Shown here in pieces: positions 34,748-44,456 of a stretch of 63,302 nucleotides of DNA (within the stretch, counting starts at the first letter, position 1; every line of letters starts with the position of its first letter). This DNA comes from Deltaproteobacteria bacterium. Lineage in GTDB: Bacteria; Desulfobacterota; Syntrophorhabdia; Syntrophorhabdales; Syntrophorhabdaceae. The DNA lies in contig JAKPCK010000005.1 in NCBI GenBank assembly GCA_029553295.1, positions 1 through 63,302 on the forward strand, given 5' to 3'. The translations under genes were made by a program, and so were the position numbers. The notes below the pieces were generated by a model. The model ran no database searches. It was not told the DNA's origin and saw only the letters and a program-made list of their open reading frames with translations.

Positions 34748-36503
34748 TTTTAGGCTGCCTCGTCATCTTTATTATCTTTTTTCCAGGCTCCTTGAAAAAC
34801 TGGAGTTCATAGAGCCTCTTATAGGGCCCATCTATGCTGATAAGTTCGTTGTGGTTACCCTCCTGGACTATAGTGCCTTTTTCAAGGACTATAATCCTGT
34901 GGGCATTCATTACCGTAGATAACCTGTGGGCAATGATTATGGTAGTCCTGTTCTTTATGAGATTTTCAAGGGCCTTCTGCACCTCTACCTCTGCTGTTGA
35001 ATCAAGGGAACTCGTTGCCTCATCCAGTATAAGCACAGGCGCATCTTTATAGAATGCCCTTGCTATGGCAATCCTCTGTTTCTGTCCCCCTGAGAGCCTT
35101 ACACCTTTTTCTCCTACCACTGTATCGTATTGTTTTGAAAGGTTCATTATAAAGTCGTGGGCATATGCCATCTTGGCAGCAATTATAACCCTCTCCATAT
35201 CTATATCGAGGCCGAAGGTGATGTTGCTTTTTATCGTATCGTTGAATAGGATGACATCCTGCGTGACAAGGGCTATATTTTTCCTCAGTGAATTAATGGT
35301 TATATCTTTTATGTTTATACCATCTATCTCGATGGCGCCCTCTGTAACATCGTAGAAACGGGGTATCAGGTTGGCAAGGGTGGTCTTGCCTACGCCGCTT
35401 TCACCCACAATGGCAAGGACCTCATTCTTTTTAATATTGAGGTTTATGTTTTTCAGGATCATCTTGTCTTCATATCTAAAACAGACATCCTTAAAAGAGA
35501 TACTGCCCTCAATCTTGTCTATAGCCACGGCACCATCTCTATCTGCTATATCAGGCACCCTGTCTATTATCTCAAAGACCCTCTGGCTTGCAGCAAGACC
35601 TTGCTGGATATTATGGTTTTCTTTGTTGAGCCTCTTGATGGGTTCATAGAGCATAAGAAGGGCTGCTGTAAAGGAGAAGAAGTTACCGGGGGTCGAGTTG
35701 CCGGATATAACCTCCTTGCCCCCATACCATATGACAACGGCAATGGCTATCCCCCCTAAAACCTCCATAATGGGTGAGGAAAAGGCCTTTACCTTATATC
35801 GCTTTAATATGGTCTTGAAGAGTGTCTCGTTCTCATTATCGAATCTCCTGGATTCATATTCCTCCATACAGAATGCCTTTATAATCCTCTGGCCTGTGAT
35901 GTTCTCATGGAGAAAGCTGGTAAGTCGGGCTATGGATTTCTGTGTATTTGTGCTTATCTTCCTTAGTTTTTTTCCAAAGGCTATTATAGGATAAGTAGCA
36001 AAGGGGAGGACGCAGAAGGAGATAGTGGCAAGGACCCAGTCCCTGTAAAACACTACAAATATGAGGCCTATTATGGTAAAGGAATCCTTCAATATTGCTG
36101 TAAAGGTATCTGATACTGCACTCTGGATAAGGTTAACATCGTTTATTATCCTTGAGATACTTGAGCCGGTGGATGTCTTATCAAAGTAGGCAAGGGGTTG
36201 TCTCTGGAGTGAATTAAATATAAGTGCCCTTATATCCGTTATTACCTTCTGTCCCACATATCCCATGAGATATGTCTGGAGATAATCGAATATACCCTTT
36301 ATAAGGTATAGGAGTATAACACCCCCGGGTATAAGGTAGAGCATGGTTGCATTTTTTTCAAAGAAAATCTTGTCCAATACAGGCTTGACAATAAATGCTG
36401 TAAGGCCGTTGGTAGCTGCCACAAGGGACATAAATATCATGGCCAGGACGAGCTTAATCCAGTATGGTTTTACGAATCTTAACAGTCTAAGATATAGTTC
36501 CAT
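34740..36503 (-). CDS. msbA: Lipid A exporter / flippase MsbA
   Basis: This 587-residue half-size ABC transporter has six N-terminal membrane helices and a C-terminal ATPase with Walker A GESGVGKTT, signature LSGGQKQRIAIARA and Walker B VLILDEATSSLD. MsbA flips core-lipid A across the inner membrane. Its 8-base overlap with the acyltransferase and 17-base overlap with lpxB place it firmly in the lipid A operon. General multidrug ABC exporters look similar, so the name rests on context. Confidence 0.9.
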   Translation of the reverse strand: MELYLRLLRFVKPYWIKLVLAMIFMSLVAATNGLTAFIVKPVLDKIFFEKNATMLYLIPGGVILLYLIKGIFDYLQTYLMGYVGQKVITDIRALIFNSLQRQPLAYFDKTSTGSSISRIINDVNLIQSAVSDTFTAILKDSFTIIGLIFVVFYRDWVLATISFCVLPFATYPIIAFGKKLRKISTNTQKSIARLTSFLHENITGQRIIKAFCMEEYESRRFDNENETLFKTILKRYKVKAFSSPIMEVLGGIAIAVVIWYGGKEVISGNSTPGNFFSFTAALLMLYEPIKRLNKENHNIQQGLAASQRVFEIIDRVPDIADRDGAVAIDKIEGSISFKDVCFRYEDKMILKNINLNIKKNEVLAIVGESGVGKTTLANLIPRFYDVTEGAIEIDGINIKDITINSLRKNIALVTQDVILFNDTIKSNITFGLDIDMERVIIAAKMAYAHDFIMNLSKQYDTVVGEKGVRLSGGQKQRIAIARAFYKDAPVLILDEATSSLDSTAEVEVQKALENLIKNRTTIIIAHRLSTVMNAHRIIVLEKGTIVQEGNHNELISIDGPYKRLYELQFFKEPGKKIIKMTRQPKNA

Positions 36504-37647
36504 ATCTGTGCTCTAAAAAACTAACTATCTCATCCCTTGCCATGCTATAAGAATCAAACCCGCCGAGTTCTGCCTTTATATATGCCAAATCCTTTTTTAT
36601 CTCCACTCTATCATTATTTAACATATAGATAACCCTTTCTGCAATCTTTTCAGGGTCGAGGTGCTGTATAAATTCGGGGAAGACCTCCTTCCCTGCTATG
36701 AGATTGGGCAGGCTTATAAACTTTACATCTACAAGCATTTTTGCCAGAAGGTATGACAGTGTTGAGATTTTATAAATCACTGCTGTTGGCACGCCCAGTA
36801 TGGCTGCCTCAAGGGTTGCACTACCTGATGCAATAATAGCAGCATCGCTATGGTATAGGGCATCGTAGTTATAGCCCCTTAAAGCAGTAATAGCCCTGCC
36901 AGAGATAGAATCTTTTATCAGTCTATCTGGTATATTTTCAGCAACAGGTAGGACTATCCCCACATGATCGAGTCTTTTTTTGAGTATATCTGTGATGGAT
37001 AGTAGGACAGGCATGTGCCTTAATACCTCGTTTTCCCTGCTACCTGGCATAATGGTTATTAAGGGATGCCCCATGTCAATATCTATCATCCTGAAAAACT
37101 CATCTCTGGCCATGGTAGGCTTGATTATATTGGCAAATGGATGACCCACATACCTTGCTTCTATCCCGTATTCTCTGTAAAACCCCTTTTCAAAGGGCAG
37201 TATGGATATTACAAGGTCAACATACTTTTTTATCTTATAGACCCTGCTTCTGTGCCATGCCCATACCTGGGGCGGTATAAAATATATAACAGGGATACCA
37301 AGCCTTTTGGCATAGCCGGCAATCCTGAGGTTGAAACCGGGGAAGTCAACGAGGATAACACATAGAGGCCTCACATCCCTTATATGTCTTTTTATGGTAT
37401 TCAATGCAGAGATTATATGATGGGTCTTTGTAAATATCTCACTTATACCCATAAGGGATATGGCATTGTAATCATAGACTACCTCCATACCCTCTTGCTT
37501 TAGCCTCCTGCCCCCCATGCCGCTAAAATCTATATTATATTTAGAATTGATACTCTTTACGAGATTTGTGCCGTGGATTTCCCCTGACAGTTCGCCTGTT
37601 AAAAGGACAATCCTGTTTGTTGTGCCTTTTTTTTCGTTATCTTTCAA
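36487..37647 (-). CDS. lpxB: Lipid A disaccharide synthase
   Basis: This 386-residue GT-B enzyme condenses UDP-2,3-diacylglucosamine with lipid X. Family motifs include LLTGELSGEIHG at residues 15-26, FSGMGGRRLKQEG, VDFPGFNLRIA, FIPPQVWAWH and LPGSRENEV. It overlaps msbA by 17 bases and the upstream oxidoreductase by 11 bases. Confidence 0.95.
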   Translation of the reverse strand: MKDNEKKGTTNRIVLLTGELSGEIHGTNLVKSINSKYNIDFSGMGGRRLKQEGMEVVYDYNAISLMGISEIFTKTHHIISALNTIKRHIRDVRPLCVILVDFPGFNLRIAGYAKRLGIPVIYFIPPQVWAWHRSRVYKIKKYVDLVISILPFEKGFYREYGIEARYVGHPFANIIKPTMARDEFFRMIDIDMGHPLITIMPGSRENEVLRHMPVLLSITDILKKRLDHVGIVLPVAENIPDRLIKDSISGRAITALRGYNYDALYHSDAAIIASGSATLEAAILGVPTAVIYKISTLSYLLAKMLVDVKFISLPNLIAGKEVFPEFIQHLDPEKIAERVIYMLNNDRVEIKKDLAYIKAELGGFDSYSMARDEIVSFLEHRYGTIS

Positions 37648-38554
37648 GGGAGGTTCTTATAAGGTTTACTATCTCAAGGGCCATAAGACCGGCTGTGCCG
37701 TCTACAGTGGGTCTTGCTCTGCCCTGGATTGAGTCAACAAACTCCTTCAACTCCTCTCTTACCGAGTCTATTTTACCGGCTTCATAATCAAGGGTCTCTA
37801 TCTCTCTTTCCTGTTTTTTTGTATTTACCGAGAGCCTGCCGTTTAATAGATCAATATATACAGCCCTGCCCCTCTCAAAGACTGTAAAGCTTCTCTCTTT
37901 TTTTGTTGAGACCCTGTTTACATGGAGTGTGGCAATGCAATTGTTTTCAAATTCTATAGTTGCAGTAGCCACATCCTCCTTATCATTTATAAAGGAAATA
38001 CCGTATGACTTGGAAACAGTCCTTACCTTTGCCTTTACAATACACAAAAGCAGATCTATATCGTGTATCATTAGGTCTGAGACCACATCTATATCTGTTG
38101 ACCTGCCTGTATATGGTCCTGTCCTTTTTGCCTCTACTATAATGGGATTCTCTATGAATTCTACTGCCTTTTTAAAGGCAGGGTTAAACCTCTCGAGATG
38201 ACCTATCTGGAGGACAACACCCTTATCCCTTGCCATATCTATTAGTTGTGCAGCCTCTTTTACATCCCTTGCCATGGGTTTCTCTATGAATACATGGACG
38301 CCTTTTTCTATACAATATCTTGCTATCTCATAGTGGGTCTCTGTAGGTGATGCGATTACAATGCCGTCTGATAAGGCCACTGCCTCCCTGTAATTGTCAA
38401 AGAACATGACATTGTGTCTCTCTGAGAGGTTTTTACCTGTGCACCTGTCTATATCCACTATCCCGGGGACATGGACGTCCTCTAAGGTGAGGAGTTTTTC
38501 AAGGTGTATGCTGCCCATGTATCCTGCGCCGACAAGGGATATATCTACCGGCAT
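37637..38554 (-). CDS. Gfo/Idh/MocA oxidoreductase, GnnA-like, in the lipid A operon
   Basis: This 305-residue NAD(P)-dependent oxidoreductase has a Rossmann motif GAGYMG (residues 9-14), the EKP motif with Lys92, and GHLERFNPAF. DLMIHDIDLLL carries the catalytic His-Asp region. GnnA, known from Acidithiobacillus ferrooxidans lipid A work, oxidises UDP-GlcNAc at C3 before transamination by GnnB. The location between lpxA and lpxB supports that role. However, I see no aminotransferase (GnnB) in the window, so the product sugar is uncertain. The start overlaps the lpxA end by 10 bases. Confidence 0.75.
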   Translation of the reverse strand: MPVDISLVGAGYMGSIHLEKLLTLEDVHVPGIVDIDRCTGKNLSERHNVMFFDNYREAVALSDGIVIASPTETHYEIARYCIEKGVHVFIEKPMARDVKEAAQLIDMARDKGVVLQIGHLERFNPAFKKAVEFIENPIIVEAKRTGPYTGRSTDIDVVSDLMIHDIDLLLCIVKAKVRTVSKSYGISFINDKEDVATATIEFENNCIATLHVNRVSTKKERSFTVFERGRAVYIDLLNGRLSVNTKKQEREIETLDYEAGKIDSVREELKEFVDSIQGRARPTVDGTAGLMALEIVNLIRTSLER

Positions 38555-39312
38555 ATACCCCTCTTGGAAGAACTGATAAAATTTATAAGCTCCTCTACAT
38601 GGGGACCACCTAATTCTTCCTGTATTATCTTAAGGGATGTACTGAGGGGCAGGGATGACCTGAACAGAATCCTGTATGCCTTTTTTAATGTGGCAATCTC
38701 ATCCCTTGAAAAATTATGCCTTTCCAGTCCCACTACATTAAGGCCATATAGTTTTGCCCTGCTACCTGCTGCTATCATAAATGGAGGGACATCCTTTGGA
38801 ACACCGGTTATGCCGCTTATAAATGCATATTTTCCTATCTTGCAGAACTGATGGACAGCACACAGGCCAGCAAATATAACAAAGTCATCTACCTCCACAT
38901 GACCTGCAAGGGTTGCGCAGTTTGCCATAATCACATTATTCCCTATCTTGCAATCATGGGCTATATGGACATATGCCATGAGAAAATTATTATCCCCTAC
39001 CTTTGTTATGCCACCTCCGTGGACTGTCCCCTTATTTATGGTCACATATTCTTTTATGGTGTTGTTGTTACCTATTATAAGAAGGGTATCTTCTTCCCTA
39101 TAGCTTATGTCCTGTGGCGGCCCACCTAAAGAGGCAAAGGGGCTTATTGTGCAATTTTCACCAATCTGTGTATTTCCCTGTATAACCACATGGTTCAAAA
39201 GCCTTGTGCCTTTACCAATCCTGACCTTTTCATGGATAATGCAGTAAGGACCTATCTCTACATCCTCTGCTATCTCAGCGCCTTTATATACAATTGCTGT
39301 TGGGTGTATCAA
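38545..39312 (-). CDS. lpxA: UDP-N-acetylglucosamine acyltransferase
   Basis: This 255-residue left-handed beta-helix enzyme is built of hexapeptide repeats and has catalytic His119 in AYVHIAHDC. It transfers a hydroxyacyl chain from ACP to the 3-position of UDP-GlcNAc, the first step of lipid A synthesis. A C-terminal helical domain contains LERHNFS and LKKAYRILFRSS. It follows fabZ by 11 bases, a classic arrangement. Because a GnnA-like gene is next to it, an amine acceptor instead of hydroxyl is possible. Confidence 0.95.
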   Translation of the reverse strand: MIHPTAIVYKGAEIAEDVEIGPYCIIHEKVRIGKGTRLLNHVVIQGNTQIGENCTISPFASLGGPPQDISYREEDTLLIIGNNNTIKEYVTINKGTVHGGGITKVGDNNFLMAYVHIAHDCKIGNNVIMANCATLAGHVEVDDFVIFAGLCAVHQFCKIGKYAFISGITGVPKDVPPFMIAAGSRAKLYGLNVVGLERHNFSRDEIATLKKAYRILFRSSLPLSTSLKIIQEELGGPHVEELINFISSSKRGICR

Positions 39313-39323
39313 TTCTCAACCCC

Positions 39324-39752
39324 TCAATCCTGTTTTAGCATAGCCATAATCCTTGCCTCAGCCACTTTCTCATCCTCCACATATGCCTCGCCACTAAAGA
39401 CCCACAACTCTTTTTTGTGTCTTATAACCTCAACAGAGAGTTTAAGCTGGTCTCCAGGGACAACGGGTTTTCTAAACCTGGCATTATCGATACCTATAAA
39501 GAATACAGACCCCTTCAAATCCGGAAACGACTTGAATGCAAGGACACCGCCTGTCTGTGCCATGGCCTCCACTATCAAGACACCGGGCATGATGGGTCTA
39601 CCTGGAAAATGCCCCTGAAAAAAGGGTTCATTGTATGTCACATTCTTTATCCCCACTATCTTTTTTGCATGGACAAACTCTATGATCTTATCCACAAGGA
39701 GAAAGGGATAGGTATGGGGTAAAAGCCTCATTATCTCATTGATATCAATCAT
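39324..39752 (-). CDS. fabZ: 3-hydroxyacyl-ACP dehydratase FabZ
   Basis: This 142-residue hotdog-fold enzyme has the catalytic pair His48 ([11 protein letters not shown]) and Glu62 (VEAMAQTGG), with [11 protein letters not shown] at the start. It dehydrates 3-hydroxyacyl-ACP in fatty-acid synthesis and competes with LpxA for its substrate, which explains the linkage. It overlaps lpxD by 8 bases and precedes lpxA by 11 bases. Confidence 0.95.
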   Translation of the reverse strand: MIDINEIMRLLPHTYPFLLVDKIIEFVHAKKIVGIKNVTYNEPFFQGHFPGRPIMPGVLIVEAMAQTGGVLAFKSFPDLKGSVFFIGIDNARFRKPVVPGDQLKLSVEVIRHKKELWVFSGEAYVEDEKVAEARIMAMLKQD

Positions 39753-40773
39753 CGGCCTCTCCTGAAAATAATTTTTCCTCTATCTTTTTCATCCTCTCAA
39801 AAAGCTCGGGTAGTCTCTTGAGCTGCACCTGGAGCTTTAGCCATTCCTTATGGGGCATATGGGGTGTCCCTGATACTGATGAACCTGCCTTTACATCCTT
39901 TGTTATCCCTGTCTGCCCCCCTGCCCTCACATTATCCCCTATTACCACATGGTCTCTCACACCCACCTGGCCGGCGAGGATCACATTCCTTCCTATCTTT
40001 GAGCTCCCGGCTATACCAACCTGGGCTACAATTATTGAATTTTCACCTATAGTGACATTATGGGCTATCTGAACAAGATTATCTATCTTTGTCCCTCTCT
40101 TTATCACTGTCTTATCAAGGGATGCCCTGTCTATGGTCACATTGGCACCTATCTCCACATCGTCCTCTATAACAACCTTACCCAGTTGAGGTATCTTACA
40201 GTGTCTCTCACCGTCCCATACATATCCGAATCCATCGGCACCTATAACTGACCCTGCATGTATTATCACCCTCTTGCCTATCTCTGTCCTGGCGTATATT
40301 GTCACCCCGGGGTATATAACAGTATCCTCTCCAATGGATGCACTATCTCCTATATATACAAAAGGATAGATGCATACCCCTTTTTCGATCCTTACCTCTC
40401 GGCCTATATGGACAAAAGGGGATATAGATACATCATCTGCTACCCTGGCGTCTTTTGATACAGATGCCAAAGGGCTTATACCAGGCTCTTGCTTTTTATT
40501 CACATCAAAAAGCCCTGCAACCTTGATATATGCAAGCTGGGGGTCTTTAACTACGATGATATTCCTGTCTTTAATCCTGTCGGCATATGTGCTGCTGACA
40601 ATTATGGCAGATGCCTGGCATGTATCAATGAATCTCTCATAACCAGCATGCATCAAAAAAGTAATCTCGCCCTCTTTTGCCTCCTGGATACCTGAGATAC
40701 CATATATGGGGACACTACCATCACCCCTCAGGTCACCGCCTATTATCTCAGATATATCCTTCAGGGTTATCAC
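39745..40773 (-). CDS. lpxD: UDP-3-O-(hydroxyacyl)glucosamine N-acyltransferase
   Basis: This 342-residue enzyme has an N-terminal uridine-binding domain (about 1-100), a hexapeptide beta-helix, and catalytic His238 in LVQIAHNV, matching the known position in E. coli (His239). A C-terminal helix extends beyond. It adds the N-linked acyl chain of lipid A. Its start overlaps the ompH stop by 4 bases and its end overlaps fabZ. Confidence 0.95.
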   Translation of the reverse strand: MITLKDISEIIGGDLRGDGSVPIYGISGIQEAKEGEITFLMHAGYERFIDTCQASAIIVSSTYADRIKDRNIIVVKDPQLAYIKVAGLFDVNKKQEPGISPLASVSKDARVADDVSISPFVHIGREVRIEKGVCIYPFVYIGDSASIGEDTVIYPGVTIYARTEIGKRVIIHAGSVIGADGFGYVWDGERHCKIPQLGKVVIEDDVEIGANVTIDRASLDKTVIKRGTKIDNLVQIAHNVTIGENSIIVAQVGIAGSSKIGRNVILAGQVGVRDHVVIGDNVRAGGQTGITKDVKAGSSVSGTPHMPHKEWLKLQVQLKRLPELFERMKKIEEKLFSGEADD

Positions 40774-41309
40774 TTCTTAGTGGCCTTTTCCTTTGACTGT
40801 TTATTGTATTCCTCGATAACCTTATTGGTTATATCGATCCCTGGGGCAGCGTAGAGGAGTATGGCAGGGTGTTTCTGGAGTATCAATGTGTACTTTTCCC
40901 TCTCACCTATCTTTTTGATTACATCCATGACCTCATTTACGAGGTTCTGTTCAAACTCTGCAATCTTCTGTTGCATATCTCCCTGATACTCATTCTCCAG
41001 GTTCTGATAGTCTTTCAGCTTTTTATTATAGAGTTTTTGCTGCTCCTCTCTCTTCTCTGGTTTTACAGCAGCGCCCTGCTTGTCAAGGGAGTCTTTTAGC
41101 TTCTGTAGTTCCTCTTGTTTACTGGATAGATCTTTTCTTATCTTATTTATCTCATCATCCATGGTCTTCTTGGCCTGTTTGCCTTTTTCTGATTCCATGA
41201 CTACCTTGCCTATATCCACATAGGCAATGTTTGCCTGCTGAGCCATAACAAGATAAGGGGTCAATAACATAGTTAAAAAGATAATAGACACCAACAAAAA
41301 TCTCTTCAT
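40770..41309 (-). CDS. OmpH/Skp periplasmic chaperone
   Basis: This 179-residue protein has a signal peptide (cleavage near YLVMAQQ) and a long charged coiled coil (about 60-150). It matches OmpH/Skp, which holds unfolded outer-membrane proteins in the periplasm. [21 protein letters not shown] is the family start. It is located between bamA (13 bases) and lpxD (4-base overlap), the usual position. E. coli Skp is 161 residues. Confidence 0.92.
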   Translation of the reverse strand: MKRFLLVSIIFLTMLLTPYLVMAQQANIAYVDIGKVVMESEKGKQAKKTMDDEINKIRKDLSSKQEELQKLKDSLDKQGAAVKPEKREEQQKLYNKKLKDYQNLENEYQGDMQQKIAEFEQNLVNEVMDVIKKIGEREKYTLILQKHPAILLYAAPGIDITNKVIEEYNKQSKEKATKK

Positions 41310-41322
41310 ACTTCCTCCTGAT

Positions 41323-43578
41323 TTAATATTGTGTTCCTAAAGCAAAGTCGAATACGCTTCTGCTCTCTCCTCTTTTTGGAAATAGATTAAACCCAAGCTC
41401 AAGTCTTATTGGGCCAAGGGGTGAAAACCACCTTATACCAAAACCCGCAGATGCCCTCATACCTTTTAACATAAAACCGTCTGAATCGTCAAATCCTGCC
41501 CCTGCATCATAGAAGAGCACGCCTTTTACTCCTGCTGGTTTATATATGGGGAATATCCATTCAAGGTTGAAAAATAACTGGTTTTTTCCACCGATAATCT
41601 CTCCTTCGCTATCTAAAGGGCCTGCCTCGCCATATTTAAAACCCCTGACAGAGTAGAGCCCACCTACATAGAATTTTTCATAGATGGGTATCTGTCTGCC
41701 GCCATATGGCCTTATTATCCCTCCTGTCCCCTTTACAAAGAAAGTGCTATCCCAGAAACCGGCAGGGATATACTGACCGTAGGAGGCGATGCTCTTGATG
41801 AAATAGTTGTCGCCGCCAAATGGGCCGCCAGCTACCTCAAATGATGCTTCAGCAGCAACACCCACATTGGGATTCATTATATCATCTATTGTGTTCTTGG
41901 TTATGGATATAGAAGGTGCACTGGTTACCTTTGTACCAAACTGTTGTTTGACGTATATGCTCGCCGTATCCTCCATATTGGTAACCTGTGTCTTTTCATA
42001 CCTGTATGATAACGACCCCTTCACATCCTCTGTAAGCCTCCTTGTTAATCCAAATCCACCACCTAATTTTTTATAGTCGTATGAATCCATAATCCTCTTG
42101 TAATTAAAGATGCTGTAGTTTGTATCTAAATCAAGGTCAAATATCCTCGGCTCTACATATGTTAGTCTGAATTCCTGGGTCACACTCCCGATACCGGCAG
42201 AAAGATATACCTTTCTCCCTGTCCCAAAGAAGTTTTCCTGGGATATGTTGCCTGTGACCATGACCTTTTCATATGTGCTGTAGCCTACACCGAGGCTCAG
42301 AGTCCCTGTCTGCCTCTCCTCAACAGTAAGGTCGATGTTCACCTTATCCGGCTCATCTGTCTTTATAATCTTCATGTCCGTATCTTTAAAGTACGTTGTG
42401 TTTCTCAAGTTTTTCCTGCTCTTTTTAAGGTGTGTTGATGAAAACCTGTCACCCTCTGCAAAGGTAAGCTCCCTCCTTATCACCTTATCCAGCGTCTTTG
42501 TATTACCTATGATATTTATCCTGTTTATGAATATCTCCTGGTTCTTTTTTATCTCAAAGTCTATACTTACCTTCTGTGCATCATCGTCTACTGTGGTCAA
42601 GGGTGTTATCTCGCAGAAGGCATAGCCCCTATCCTGATACATATCTGTTAATGTAAGGACATCCTGTTGATACAATGATGCACGGAATATATTATCCTTT
42701 TTACTTTTTATGGTGGCTAACAGGTCTTCCTTTTTAAATATCACATCGCCCTTAAAATCAATCCTGTCTATCTTATACAGGTTGCCCTCATCTATTGTCA
42801 GTGTTATTGTTATTGTCTTTCCGTCCTTGGATATGTTTATGTCTGGCGCACCTATCTTTGCCCTCACATAACCCTTATCGTGGTATAGGGCCTCTATATT
42901 CTTCCTGTCCTCGTCAAGGGAATCTTCGTCGAGGATACCAGACCCGGTAAACCACGAGAATATACCCTTTTCTGATGTACTCATCATGGATTTTATCTCT
43001 GATGTCTTGACATTCTTGTTGCCCTTTATAATAATCTTTCGGACATATGCCTGTGGTGGCTCCTCTATTATAAACTTTACCGATACATCAAACTCCTTCT
43101 CGTAATCTATCTCATAGGTGACCTTTGTGGCATAATAACCCTTGCTGGCGTATAGTTTTTTGATCTCCTCTATACTCTCCTTTATTTTTTCTGTGTTCAA
43201 AACTGTGTTGGATTTAATCTTCAGTTTTTCTTTGATGTCGTTGGTCTTTACCTTTTCATTGCCTGATATATAGATGGCCTCTATTGTCTGTCTCTCTATA
43301 ACCACAAAGGTTACAATCTTTCCCTTATCCGTATCCTTGACATCTATCTGGACATCGCTGAAAAAACCGGTTTTATATATATTCTTTAGGTCTTCCCTGA
43401 GTTTCTCCAAGTCATAGGGGTCGTTCTCTCTCGTCTTGATGCTGTTCATTATATAACCCCTATCTATCTTGTCATTACCTATGATATCGAGTTTGATTAT
43501 CTTCTCTGTGTTATTGGCAAAAATAGGGCCTGACAGAAATATCAGGAGTATTGTAAACGTGAATATAAATTTTCTCAT
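41323..43578 (-). CDS. bamA: Outer-membrane protein assembly factor BamA
   Basis: This 751-residue protein has a signal peptide (residues 1-21), five POTRA repeats (about 25-420; each with the G(N/D).K pattern such as IIGNDKIDRGY and ISGNEKVKTNDI), and a C-terminal 16-strand barrel. The conserved VRGF motif is present as SVRGFKYGEAG, and the chain ends in FALGTQY. BamA inserts beta-barrel proteins into the outer membrane. It is the first gene of the leftward envelope operon, with about 100 bases upstream to nth. Confidence 0.95.
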   Translation of the reverse strand: MRKFIFTFTILLIFLSGPIFANNTEKIIKLDIIGNDKIDRGYIMNSIKTRENDPYDLEKLREDLKNIYKTGFFSDVQIDVKDTDKGKIVTFVVIERQTIEAIYISGNEKVKTNDIKEKLKIKSNTVLNTEKIKESIEEIKKLYASKGYYATKVTYEIDYEKEFDVSVKFIIEEPPQAYVRKIIIKGNKNVKTSEIKSMMSTSEKGIFSWFTGSGILDEDSLDEDRKNIEALYHDKGYVRAKIGAPDINISKDGKTITITLTIDEGNLYKIDRIDFKGDVIFKKEDLLATIKSKKDNIFRASLYQQDVLTLTDMYQDRGYAFCEITPLTTVDDDAQKVSIDFEIKKNQEIFINRINIIGNTKTLDKVIRRELTFAEGDRFSSTHLKKSRKNLRNTTYFKDTDMKIIKTDEPDKVNIDLTVEERQTGTLSLGVGYSTYEKVMVTGNISQENFFGTGRKVYLSAGIGSVTQEFRLTYVEPRIFDLDLDTNYSIFNYKRIMDSYDYKKLGGGFGLTRRLTEDVKGSLSYRYEKTQVTNMEDTASIYVKQQFGTKVTSAPSISITKNTIDDIMNPNVGVAAEASFEVAGGPFGGDNYFIKSIASYGQYIPAGFWDSTFFVKGTGGIIRPYGGRQIPIYEKFYVGGLYSVRGFKYGEAGPLDSEGEIIGGKNQLFFNLEWIFPIYKPAGVKGVLFYDAGAGFDDSDGFMLKGMRASAGFGIRWFSPLGPIRLELGFNLFPKRGESRSVFDFALGTQY

Positions 43579-43675
43579 TTAAAAAGGAAAATTAACAAAA
43601 AAACAGCACCCTTGTAAAGGCAAAATTCAAATATTGGAGAAAATAAATTACCTCGCTGCAAGGAGTATATATCGA

Positions 43676-44296
43676 TTACCTATGTCTACCTACAGATGTC
43701 TTTTTACACAACCTATCTATGGGGCATATGGTGCAGTGGGGTGAGATGGGTTTACATATCTTCTGCCCGAATGCAACAAGGAGTGAATTATATACAATCC
43801 AGTATCTTTTGGGCAGGATTCTTCTCAACACGTCTTCTGTCTCATGGGGTGTTTTTGTTGATATAACACCAATCCTATTGGATATCCTGTGGACATGGGT
43901 ATCTACACATATACCTAATTTACCAAAACCCTCTGTTATCACGAGGTTTGCTGTTTTTCTTCCCACACCTTTTATCTTTAACAACTCGTCCAGTTCATCA
44001 GGCACCATGCCATTGTATCTCTCCATAATTGTCCTTGATATCTCCTTTATTGTTCTTGCCTTTTTTCTATAGAAACCAACGGGATATATAAGCCTCTCTA
44101 TCTCCTCATCTTTTAGGCCGAGGATCTCCTCTGGTGTCCTTGCCCTATTAAAAAGCCTTGCCATTGCACCCTCTGTTGTCTCGTCCTTGGTCCTCAGGCT
44201 CAATATTGTACCTATAAGGATGAGAAAGGGATCCCTGTCACCTCTTTTTGACAACTCTGTTATTACAGGGACATCATCCCTGAGATACACCTCCAA
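43676..44296 (-). CDS. nth: Endonuclease III
   Basis: This 206-residue DNA glycosylase/AP lyase has the helix-hairpin-helix block IKGVGRKTANLV with the catalytic Lys and VDTHVHRISNR with the catalytic Asp. The C-terminal [4Fe-4S] motif has the spacing C-X6-C-X2-C-X5-C (CKPISPHCTICPIDRLC). It removes oxidised pyrimidines. No ATG is available; the TTG at 44296 is the best start, with AGGGAG upstream, and a GTG two codons later is a second choice. It is slightly short at the N terminus. Confidence 0.9.
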   Translation of the reverse strand: MEVYLRDDVPVITELSKRGDRDPFLILIGTILSLRTKDETTEGAMARLFNRARTPEEILGLKDEEIERLIYPVGFYRKKARTIKEISRTIMERYNGMVPDELDELLKIKGVGRKTANLVITEGFGKLGICVDTHVHRISNRIGVISTKTPHETEDVLRRILPKRYWIVYNSLLVAFGQKICKPISPHCTICPIDRLCKKTSVGRHR

Positions 44297-44375
44297 TATC
44301 CCAACTATCTCCCTGAATATATTCGATATTTTATATCCTATGCCCTAACCTCCAAAGTCCTAACAAGAGAAATCT

Positions 44376-44456
44376 CAACAAACCCAATAAACCCAACAAA
44401 CTCAATAAACCCAACAAACTCAATAAACCCAATAAACTCTGTAAACTCAATAAACC
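44376..44456. repeat. 9-bp tandem repeat (nine units)
   Basis: Nine consecutive copies of a 9-bp unit, CAA(C/T)AAAC(C/T), occupy 81 bases. It starts immediately next to the stop codon of the Mut7-C gene (44457) and lies in the gap before nth. Most units differ at one or two positions only. The unit is a multiple of three, so expansion would not shift any frame. Confidence 0.9.

Noticed and set aside
44376-44456. CRISPR-like repeat array
   Set aside because: The unit is only 9 bp, tandem, with no spacers and no cas genes, so it is a minisatellite.
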